Shown here: piece by piece, positions 1-5,024 of the stretch
How positions within the stretch are numbered: position 1 is the stretch's first letter
Layout of the letters: each line of letters opens with the position of its first letter
Origin: Actinomycetota bacterium
Lineage (GTDB): Bacteria > Actinomycetota > Acidimicrobiia > Acidimicrobiales > Ilumatobacteraceae
Assembly: GCA_005801025.1 (NCBI GenBank)
Contig: SYDZ01000118.1
Coordinates: forward strand, 1 to 6,785
Direction of reading: 5' to 3'
Length of the DNA: 6,785 bases
Program-made: the position numbers and the translations under genes
The notes under the pieces: generated by a model
Databases searched by the model: none
What the model saw: the letters and a program-made list of their open reading frames with translations, nothing else
Told to the model about the DNA's origin: nothing

Positions 1-245
1 GATGCCAATTCAGCATCATTTGTGAAACCTAACAATGCCAGGCGTGCACGGTGATCTACAGCCTGCTGTCCTCCAAGGCTCAGTTCACGTTCCACCATCG
101 CCAACACATTGATTGCCACTCGCGAGTGAAACTGCACCCGACCAGTCGTCGATGTCAGGACATCTTTTTCCAACCACTCGCGAACTGATTCAACGAGTTG
201 GGCTGCTGAGGGAAGATCATGAGGCATATTTATCTCGTTGGTCAT
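1..245 (-). CDS. DUF6285 domain protein, partial (C-terminal part beyond the left edge)
   Basis: Reading the minus strand from an ATG at 245 gives 81 uninterrupted codons to the window edge, so the gene is incomplete. The opening MPHDLPSAAQLVESVREWL, followed by a helix ending FHSRVAINVLAMVEREL, is the characteristic start of DUF6285 proteins, small helical proteins of unknown biochemical role. The family is usually encoded next to an APH-like phosphotransferase and an acyl-CoA dehydrogenase. Here the phosphotransferase stop lies only 6 nt upstream, so the two are one operon and probably translationally coupled. A second ATG at residue 7 (227) is an equally good start: many relatives begin at that point, and a GAG lies about 7 nt upstream of it. 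The family assignment is from recognised motif shape, not a search. Function is unknown. Confidence 0.8.
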   Translation of the reverse strand, partial: MTNEINMPHDLPSAAQLVESVREWLEKDVLTSTTGRVQFHSRVAINVLAMVERELSLGGQQAVDHRARLALLGFTNDAELA

Positions 246-251
246 CTGCAG

Positions 252-1214
252 TCACCACTTTTCCTCAAGAGCCAAGAATAGGTCATACTCATTTTCACAA
301 ACGCGCCGGCCAATCGCAGCCAACTCGTGACTTCGCGTCATCCCCAAAAGATGTGAACTGGTTTGAACCATGCACATAATCCCCCACTTCAATGTTCCGA
401 GGACTTCCCACCAGCGCACGACCTCACGATCCACACTGACCCCACTGGCCTCTTGATAGGCGTGGATCAATGTCTCGTAATCACCGACTCCAGCAACAGG
501 AAGGCGCGAGCCAAAACGCCAAGCGCGCACACATAGCCAACCAAGATCTTCCATCGGGTCACCAATATGTGCCAGTTCCCAGTCAAGAACTCCGCAGAGA
601 CCGTTGGCGTCAATCATCAAGTTGCCGAGACGAAAATCTCCGTGAACCAAAGCTGTTCGTATAGACGTTGGACGATTGCGCTCAAGCCACCTAAAGACCA
701 ACTCAAATGTTGGATGCGATTGGCCAAGTTGGACATTCAGATTGTCTAATGTTTCGCGGTACTGCTGAACTTGATCCAAACTTGGCAAGCCGTCAATCTT
801 CGTGCCATCAATCGAGTGCAGTGAAGCGAGTGCCGCCGCTGATTGAGCGACTAACGATTGACGCGCTTGACTGAATTGCTCATCGCGCAAAATCTTGCGG
901 GCGATTGTTTCACCGTCAAGATGCGACAAAATCATAAAGCCAGAACCAATATCACCCGAACCGTGAGCAATCAGTTCCGGTACCGGCACGCCTGCATCAA
1001 AGGCCGCCTGCACAACTCGTGCCTCAACACCCATATCGCGGATATCTCCGAACCTTTGGCGCTGCAGGATGAGACGCCTTCCATCAGCGACAAAGCCCCA
1101 AGTTTCACGCGAGGCGCCACCGCTCAGACGCGCTAGATCCGTCACACTGGCGACCCCAAGTTCGGTGGCTAAAGCAGCAGACAAATCTGCGCTGATCTCT
1201 TGTGGCGAAGTCAC
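252..1214 (-). CDS. APH-like phosphotransferase family protein (kinase fold)
   Basis: A 320-residue protein of the aminoglycoside phosphotransferase/choline kinase-like fold. Numbering from the GTG at 1214, the N-lobe has an SGGASRETW glycine-rich segment (31-39) and LILQRQR (48-54) in the ATP-binding strands. The catalytic Brenner motif LVHGDFRLGN (189-198) supplies H191, D193 and N198, and VLDWELAHIGDPMEDLGW (209-226) supplies the metal-binding D211. The 'DWE...GDP.EDLGW' form is typical of the ACAD10/11-like branch, which in animals phosphorylates 4-hydroxyacyl-CoAs for breakdown. With DUF6285 as partner, a role in acyl-CoA or hydroxy-acid catabolism is more likely than antibiotic resistance, but the substrate is not known. 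The frame is open up to an ATG at 1337, but the extra residues are basic and unlike the family and would overlap the divergent ABC gene. The GTG at 1214, with a purine-rich GAGAG about 9 nt upstream, is preferred. Confidence 0.92.
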   Translation of the reverse strand: MTSPQEISADLSAALATELGVASVTDLARLSGGASRETWGFVADGRRLILQRQRFGDIRDMGVEARVVQAAFDAGVPVPELIAHGSGDIGSGFMILSHLDGETIARKILRDEQFSQARQSLVAQSAAALASLHSIDGTKIDGLPSLDQVQQYRETLDNLNVQLGQSHPTFELVFRWLERNRPTSIRTALVHGDFRLGNLMIDANGLCGVLDWELAHIGDPMEDLGWLCVRAWRFGSRLPVAGVGDYETLIHAYQEASGVSVDREVVRWWEVLGTLKWGIMCMVQTSSHLLGMTRSHELAAIGRRVCENEYDLFLALEEKW

Positions 1215-1305
1215 CCCTCTACTCTCGCGCCTGGCACGACCCTTGACGCAAAGCAGAAGCCGATCTTGGGCCTTTTTTGCCGTGTTTGTTCTAGTCTGAA
1301 GAGCC
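1215..1305. promoter_or_regulatory. divergent intergenic region between kinase and ABC ATPase genes
   Basis: These 91 nt lie between two start codons pointing away from each other, so promoters for both genes should be here or in the neighbouring gene ends. On the plus strand, TAGTCT at 1292-1297 fits the actinobacterial TANNNT -10 pattern and ends 8 nt before the ATG at 1306, which would leave a very short leader. No convincing -35 box is spaced correctly from it; a TTGACG at 1243-1248 has no good -10 partner. On the minus strand no clear promoter was found. No operator-like palindrome is evident beyond the CCATGG that spans the ABC start codon. Confidence 0.35.
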
Positions 1306-2097
1306 ATGGTCTGTGCTCTCGCCCTCGACAACATCACTTTTCACCGCGATGGGCGAAACATCTTGGAGCAGGTCAACCTGCACGTTGAGTCGGATCAACG
1401 CTGGCTGATAGTCGGGGCCAACGGAAGTGGCAAAACTTCCTTAATGCGGATCGCTGCTCTGTACGAACACCCGACACTCGGAGTTGTCTCGGTTCTCGGC
1501 GAAACCCTGGGCACGACAGATGTGCGTACCCTGCGTCAACATATCGGGTATGTCTCAGCCTCATTTGCCAGCGAATTACGTCCTGCCCTCAGTGCTCGAG
1601 ATGCAGTGATGACGGCCAAACACGCCGCCCTTGAAACTTGGTGGCATGACTATGACGAGAGCGATCGTGAGCAGGCTCAGAAATGCTTGGACCAAATGAA
1701 TGTTGGCGAGTTATGGGATCGCCATTTTGGGACCCTGTCATCGGGCGAACAACAGCGAGTTCTCTTGGCACGTTCGCTGATGAACGAACCAGGCATCGTG
1801 CTGTTAGATGAGCCAAGTGCGCGCCTTGATCTCGCAGGGCGCGAGCAACTTGTGATGGTCTTACAGAATCTCGCCTGTGATGCGTCATCCCCACCGCTTG
1901 TGTTAGTGACTCATCACGTTGATGAAATACCGCGTGGCATGACCCATGTTCTCTTTCTCAAAAATGGATCCGTGATGACAGCAGGCTCAATGGAAGAAAG
2001 TTTCACCGCTACAAATCTCTCGGAATGTTTTGAGATGAAACTTGAACTCGTGCGCCGTGCCGATCAGCGATTTTCTGCGTGGGCTACGTGGGCATAA
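1306..2097 (+). CDS. stand-alone ABC transporter-type ATPase (YlmA-like)
   Basis: A 263-residue single nucleotide-binding domain with no membrane segment. It has Walker A GANGSGKT (37-44), signature LSSGEQQ (144-150), Walker B IVLLDEP (164-170), D-loop SARLD (171-175) and the H-loop histidine in VTHH (H203), so it should bind and hydrolyse ATP as a dimer. The region where the Q-loop glutamine is expected reads GYVSASF (81-87), with no glutamine. A 'GYVS/GWVS' sequence at this place is typical of the YlmA-like group of ABC ATPases. No permease or binding protein is encoded nearby, so the transporter partner, if any, is elsewhere, or the protein has a non-transport role. The ATG at 1306 is preferred because family proteins begin only a few residues before the first strand (ALDNITF). 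The gene ends by overlapping the convergent SRPBCC gene. Confidence 0.93.
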   Translation: MVCALALDNITFHRDGRNILEQVNLHVESDQRWLIVGANGSGKTSLMRIAALYEHPTLGVVSVLGETLGTTDVRTLRQHIGYVSASFASELRPALSARDAVMTAKHAALETWWHDYDESDREQAQKCLDQMNVGELWDRHFGTLSSGEQQRVLLARSLMNEPGIVLLDEPSARLDLAGREQLVMVLQNLACDASSPPLVLVTHHVDEIPRGMTHVLFLKNGSVMTAGSMEESFTATNLSECFEMKLELVRRADQRFSAWATWA

Positions 2098-2533
2098 CGA
2101 GATTTAGTAATCGCTTTTTACTCATCTCAATCTCATCCTGAAGCGCTCTTTCAACGACGCTACTGAACAATCTTCCGCCATAGTGCAAGGTCATCTTGAG
2201 CGACGACTTTGGAAGTAACTCAATGCCGAGATCGGCGATCTTGACCTCAAGCTCCCACTGCCCATGCTGCTGTCCATCATCCTCGTTGCGCTCAAAGCGC
2301 ACATGATGTGGTGCGTCAGTGACAACCTGCTGCATCCGCAACCTTTTTGAGCGGGCAAAGGGCCCAATCTTGCCGCGAAGTTCAACAATCCATGCCTTTT
2401 GTCCCGTTGTCGTTTGCTCTAGCACCGCAGAATGCACCAAGCCCATCCATTGCGGATACTGCACTAAATCACAGACAAATGGATAGATCGCTGACGGCTC
2501 ACAAGGAATGTCAATATCAACGCGAACATCCAT
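2084..2533 (-). CDS. SRPBCC family protein (polyketide cyclase/lipid-transfer fold)
   Basis: A 149-residue soluble protein, typical in length for the START/Bet v1-like SRPBCC superfamily, which forms a deep hydrophobic ligand pocket. The opening VDIDIPCEPSAIYPFVCD (4-21), then YPQW (26-29), is the usual first strand and helix pair ('...VDIPAPPEKVW.FV.D...YP.W'). The end has the long C-terminal helix (VVERALQDEIEMSKKRLLNL, about 126-145) that closes the pocket. No catalytic residue can be named, and the ligand is unknown; lipid or polyketide-like binding is family knowledge only. It follows the DUF3499 gene on the same strand with 12 nt between stop and start, and an AGAAG 9 nt before its ATG can act as the ribosome site. 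The two are likely co-transcribed. Its last 14 nt overlap the end of the convergent ABC gene. Confidence 0.85.
   Translation of the reverse strand: MDVRVDIDIPCEPSAIYPFVCDLVQYPQWMGLVHSAVLEQTTTGQKAWIVELRGKIGPFARSKRLRMQQVVTDAPHHVRFERNEDDGQQHGQWELEVKIADLGIELLPKSSLKMTLHYGGRLFSSVVERALQDEIEMSKKRLLNLVMPT
2099..2128. repeat. imperfect inverted repeat at the convergent gene ends
   Basis: GAGAT (2099-2103) pairs with ATCTC (2124-2128), and AGTAA (2106-2110) pairs with TTACT (2118-2122) around a 7-nt loop, with a 2:1 internal mismatch. It lies directly after the ABC stop codon and inside the last codons of the SRPBCC gene. It is AT-rich and has no following T-tract on the plus strand, so it is at best a weak 3'-end structure for the ABC mRNA. 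It may be chance, as it also encodes conserved-looking protein sequence on the minus strand. Confidence 0.3.
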
Positions 2534-2545
2534 GATGACAAACTT

Positions 2546-3214
2546 CTATTCTTCTGATGATTGCGTTGAACGAAATAACTCGCTTGTGGGATCACGTCGG
2601 TCGTCATAACGCGGTCGAAAGGCATCGCGCAACATTGAGCCCGTGGGTTCGCGGACCTCAGCAAAATCTTCATCGGGATCAAATGTTGATGTGCCACGAT
2701 GCGAATCGTCTTGACGTATCAAAATTTCTGTGGAGTCATCTAGCTCGACAGCAGTTGGCTGTTCAACGACAACGGGACTCGGCTCCACGACGGGGACGAC
2801 GGGAGTTTTTTTAACAGCGACAGGTTCGTCTTTTCCTATTAGATCAACGAACAACTGTGGGCGAGGAATCTCGCGTGTACGAGATCTTTTGAGTGCACCC
2901 GTGTTGTCACGCTTGGGTCGCACCACATTGTCGGCAGTGGAGTCGGGCACGGCAACTAAATTGCCCCGTTGTCTCGGCTTAAACAATCTTGGGATTGCCT
3001 CACGTCGGTCTTCAAGAACCCACCCCCGCGGCGCCGACACCATTTCGCCGTGTCGAACACACAGCACGCCGCGTGCTCCCGCGGGCGTCACATCACGAAT
3101 GCGCTCTGGCGACCATGAATCAATCCACATCATCGCTTCGGTCCCACTTGGGGCAAGACCGTAGATAACAGCCACGGGTTGACCACAACCAGGCTTCTCG
3201 CATAAACGCCGCAC
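2546..3214 (-). CDS. DUF3499 family protein with long disordered C-terminal tail
   Basis: A 222-residue protein whose first 75 residues match the actinobacterial DUF3499 family. It begins MRRLCEKPGC, has the mid-part LCVRHGEMVSAPRGW (51-65), and places C5, C10, C52 and H55 as a probable four-ligand zinc site. The family's role is unknown. After residue 75 the sequence becomes low-complexity: basic to about 115, a Pro/Val-rich stretch (132-153), then an acidic part. A charged C-terminal piece, SMLRDAFRPRYDD (193-205), may be a short linear motif. The start is GTG at 3214; no ATG, GTG or TTG lies in frame upstream as far as the tRNA, and this start places the family's 'MRR.C' exactly at the N terminus. 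It begins about 40 nt after the tRNA terminator and leads a two-gene unit with the SRPBCC gene. Confidence 0.85.
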   Translation of the reverse strand: MRRLCEKPGCGQPVAVIYGLAPSGTEAMMWIDSWSPERIRDVTPAGARGVLCVRHGEMVSAPRGWVLEDRREAIPRLFKPRQRGNLVAVPDSTADNVVRPKRDNTGALKRSRTREIPRPQLFVDLIGKDEPVAVKKTPVVPVVEPSPVVVEQPTAVELDDSTEILIRQDDSHRGTSTFDPDEDFAEVREPTGSMLRDAFRPRYDDRRDPTSELFRSTQSSEE

Positions 3215-3220
3215 CCCAAC

Positions 3221-3226
3221 AAAGTA
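3221..3226 (-). promoter_or_regulatory. candidate -10 box for a leaderless DUF3499 transcript
   Basis: On the minus strand TACTTT fits the actinobacterial TANNNT -10 pattern and is followed by exactly 6 nt and then the GTG start codon at 3214. Transcription would then begin on or next to the start codon, which explains the absence of a recognisable Shine-Dalgarno sequence. No good -35 hexamer is seen 16-18 nt further upstream, which is common for such promoters. It lies just past the tRNA terminator, where a new promoter is expected. Confidence 0.45.
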
Positions 3227-3256
3227 CTCTGCGCCGCGCCCGAACAGTGGTAATCC

Positions 3257-3289
3257 AAAAGACCCGACCGCACTCGGCGATCGGGTCTT
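3257..3289 (-). terminator. rho-independent terminator after tRNA-Val
   Basis: On the minus strand AAGACCCGA (3289-3281) pairs perfectly with TCGGGTCTT (3267-3259), giving a 9-bp stem. The loop region can fold further through CCG/CGG. The stem runs directly into TTTT (3260-3257), the U-tract of a rho-independent terminator. It begins 6 nt after the tRNA discriminator base, so it ends transcripts carrying tRNA-Val and insulates the DUF3499 unit downstream. On the plus strand the T-tract is missing, so the element is directional. Confidence 0.85.
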
Positions 3290-3295
3290 ACTGGG

Positions 3296-3369
3296 TGGGC
3301 GATGCGGGGCTTGAACCCACGACCTCCACGGTGTGAACGTGGCGCTCTAGCCGACTGAGCTAATCGCCC
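3296..3369 (-). tRNA. tRNA-Val (anticodon CAC)
   Basis: All arms of a 74-nt cloverleaf can be drawn on the minus strand. The acceptor is GGGCGAT/ATCGCCC, the D-arm GCTC/GAGC with a 9-nt loop containing GG, and the anticodon stem CCACG/CGTGG around loop TTCACAC. There is a 5-nt variable region, and a T-arm GTGGG/CCCGC (one T-G pair) around TTCAAGC. The discriminator is A. The anticodon CAC (plus-strand 3333-3335) reads GUG valine codons. The CCA tail is not encoded; the next bases are CCC. It is 43 nt after the J-domain gene and is followed at once by a strong terminator. Confidence 0.97.
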
Positions 3370-3381
3370 CAGCGGAGGTTT

Positions 3382-3387
3382 ACGCTA
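3382..3387 (-). promoter_or_regulatory. weak candidate -10 box upstream of tRNA-Val
   Basis: TAGCGT on the minus strand fits TANNNT and ends 12 nt before the mature tRNA 5' end, a sensible place for a tRNA promoter. No -35 box resembling TTGACA is found at the right distance in the 43 nt between the J-domain gene stop and the tRNA, so the tRNA may instead be read through from the upstream genes. Confidence 0.25.
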
Positions 3388-3412
3388 CCACTCGACCTTC
3401 GACCCACCACCC

Positions 3413-4006
3413 TCACGACAGAGCAACGCAGGCGACTCCCATCCCCTGACGGTCACGATAGGCCACGCTCCCGTAGGGGCAATCACTATCAAAAGGCACC
3501 ATCTGCTCAACCACACCGTCGTGCTCGCTAGCACACTCAACCTCCCATGCTTCTAGCCGCGCATCATCAATATTCACACACGAACCAACCCTGATGACAT
3601 TGTCAATCGGCGTACCCTCGCCGGGATTACTAAAGGCGCCAAACACCAAAATCGCTATCGATCCGGTCACGACGATGCCAAGAACGAAGCGCCATGGAAA
3701 CTTGGCAGGGGTGTACCTCTGACCTCGGACATCATCAACGATTGAACGAAGACGTTCCTGAGTTTGTGCAGTGGCAGCATCTCGCTCATCATCCAAACGA
3801 AGTCGCAAACTCGCATCGTATTGATAACGCAAGACAGGATCCGACAGCACCCGCCATGCTTCATTGATTGCCAGCATCTGTGGCGAAGTCCGGCCCTGAT
3901 GCTTATCGGGATGATGAATTCGTGCCAGGTTGCGATATGCAAAGCGAATTTCTTCCGGCGACGAAGTCAGGGTCACGCCTAAAGATTGATAATGATTATT
4001 TGACAT
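3413..4006 (-). CDS. J-domain (DnaJ-like) membrane protein with outer four-cysteine domain
   Basis: A 197-residue protein in three parts. Residues 4-68 form a J domain with the HPD motif at 32-34, needed to stimulate Hsp70 (DnaK) ATPase, and with NEAWRVLSDPVLRYQYD (48-64) as the third helix and end. The Gly/Phe region and zinc fingers of true DnaJ are absent. A charged linker with a possible helix (70-100) leads to one membrane span, about 105-125 (WRFVLGIVVTGSIAILVFGAF). The remaining part, 138-197, has four cysteines (143, 158, 176, 193) in the pattern GSCV...VEC..H...V...DCP...ACV. This resembles the small secreted cysteine domains of actinobacterial LppU/septum-formation-like proteins, and two disulfides are likely. 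With the J domain inside, the tail would be outside. It lies 26 nt after the dehydrogenase gene on the same strand. No good Shine-Dalgarno is visible. Function is unknown. Confidence 0.9.
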   Translation of the reverse strand: MSNNHYQSLGVTLTSSPEEIRFAYRNLARIHHPDKHQGRTSPQMLAINEAWRVLSDPVLRYQYDASLRLRLDDERDAATAQTQERLRSIVDDVRGQRYTPAKFPWRFVLGIVVTGSIAILVFGAFSNPGEGTPIDNVIRVGSCVNIDDARLEAWEVECASEHDGVVEQMVPFDSDCPYGSVAYRDRQGMGVACVALS

Positions 4007-4032
4007 CGTGGAATCAACTAACGCTTTCTTTA

Positions 4033-4956
4033 CTAGTAACCGAGATCGATGTAGACCGGCCCAAGTAGGTCAAGCCCTTGCACCCAATGACGAACATTGG
4101 TCGTGATGCGCTCACCCAAAAGAGGAACTGCCATTGCGGGCGTATTACCAACATGCGGAGAGATGATGCAATTTTCCATTGCCCATAAAGGGTGACCATC
4201 GCTCAATGGCTCAGGGTCAGTGACATCTAGACCTGCGCCACCGATGATCCTGTTCTCTAAGGCCCACACCAAGTCATCAGTGACGATGTGCTTGCCACGC
4301 CCAACATTGATTAACCACGCATCGCGTTTCATGGATTGCAGTTCATTGCGACCAATCATTCCCTCTGTCTCGGGGGTCAGCGCCAGAGCCAGCACCACCA
4401 CATCGGCCCCCGCCAGCGCATCTGTACTGTGTTCGCTACTCAGAACCTCGTCAACCCCAATCATGTCCATGACCCGATTTCGCACAACGGTGATGCGGCA
4501 ATCAAATGGAGTCAACATTCTCACGAGAGACTCCGCAATCCCGCCACCACCAAAAATCGTCACGTTGGCATTATGTAAGTTCTTGCCGATCGGACCCGAC
4601 CATGAGACACGACGAGCGTATGAATTCAAACCGCGCATACCGGCCAACATCAGTGACAGCGCCATTTCAGCAACGGGCTCGGCGTACACGCCTTTGGCGC
4701 ATGTCCACAAGCGCTCCTCATCAATCAAATGCATAAAGTTTTCAATACCAGCGAATGGCAACTGCACCCATTTGATCTGACTCGCATTGTGCAGAACTTC
4801 TTTGAGCGCCTCTGGCTTTCGTGGTGCCGCCCAGATCAATCCCTCGGCGTGCGCAGGTGGCACAACTTCCCCACCGCCAGCAATCACCGCATCCACCATC
4901 CAACTCGGAGCAGTGTCGGGGGCAAGAGCAATTCGAGGGGCGGACTCACTTGGCAT
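4033..4956 (-). CDS. D-isomer-specific 2-hydroxyacid dehydrogenase family protein
   Basis: A 307-residue NAD(P)-dependent oxidoreductase of the D-2-hydroxyacid dehydrogenase family, which interconverts 2-oxoacids and D-2-hydroxyacids. The Rossmann glycine-rich loop is VTIFGGGGIAESL (132-144). The catalytic residues are all present: R220 in NVGRG, E249 in DVTDPEPL and H268 in ISPHVG. YAEPVAEMALSLMLA (91-105) is the conserved helix before the cofactor domain. The substrate cannot be read from the sequence; it belongs to the broad glyoxylate/phosphoglycerate-dehydrogenase-like set. The frame is open up to an ATG at 5070, but the 38 extra residues do not look like the family and would overlap the divergent sulfatase, so the ATG at 4956 is chosen. 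No clear Shine-Dalgarno precedes it; a TATAGC at 4974-4969 could be its -10. The downstream neighbour is the J-domain gene. Confidence 0.92.
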   Translation of the reverse strand: MPSESAPRIALAPDTAPSWMVDAVIAGGGEVVPPAHAEGLIWAAPRKPEALKEVLHNASQIKWVQLPFAGIENFMHLIDEERLWTCAKGVYAEPVAEMALSLMLAGMRGLNSYARRVSWSGPIGKNLHNANVTIFGGGGIAESLVRMLTPFDCRITVVRNRVMDMIGVDEVLSSEHSTDALAGADVVVLALALTPETEGMIGRNELQSMKRDAWLINVGRGKHIVTDDLVWALENRIIGGAGLDVTDPEPLSDGHPLWAMENCIISPHVGNTPAMAVPLLGERITTNVRHWVQGLDLLGPVYIDLGY

Positions 4957-5024
4957 AACAGAGTAAACGCTATACCACTTAGTTACTTTCGCCCCTAGGT
5001 GGATCAAACGATTACGCTCGAGAA
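4957..5024. promoter_or_regulatory. divergent control region between dehydrogenase and sulfatase genes
   Basis: Sixty-eight nt separate the two chosen start codons. On the plus strand TACGCT (5013-5018) is a TANNNT -10 box followed by exactly 6 nt and the ATG at 5025, giving a leaderless sulfatase transcript; the GAGA just before the ATG is too close to serve as a ribosome site. On the minus strand TATAGC (4974-4969) is a possible -10 for the dehydrogenase, about 12 nt before its ATG, without a fitting -35. No clear operator palindrome is seen other than the 6-base CCTAGG (4994-4999). Confidence 0.4.

Noticed and set aside
1215..1337. N-terminal extension of the kinase to the ATG at 1337 or 1307
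   Set aside because: The extra residues are arginine- and lysine-rich with no resemblance to the family and would overlap the start of the divergent ABC gene; the GTG at 1214 fits the family length.
2730..3164. Open plus-strand frame of 144 codons opposite DUF3499
   Set aside because: Its Ser/Thr/Gly-rich composition comes from the reverse complement of the low-complexity tail; the minus-strand frame has the DUF3499 motifs.
3215..3262. In-frame upstream extension of DUF3499 towards the tRNA
   Set aside because: The frame is open, but no ATG, GTG or TTG is present there and it would read through the terminator hairpin; the family's MRR.C start fits the GTG at 3214.
3392..3404. Direct repeat TCGACC-T-TCGACC between the J-protein gene and the tRNA
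   Set aside because: Only 6 nt long and not placed relative to a promoter in a way that suggests an operator; could easily be chance.
4220..4780. Open plus-strand frame of 186 codons opposite the dehydrogenase
   Set aside because: It is an antisense shadow: Ser/Pro/Thr-rich, no recognisable domain, and the minus-strand frame has all catalytic motifs.
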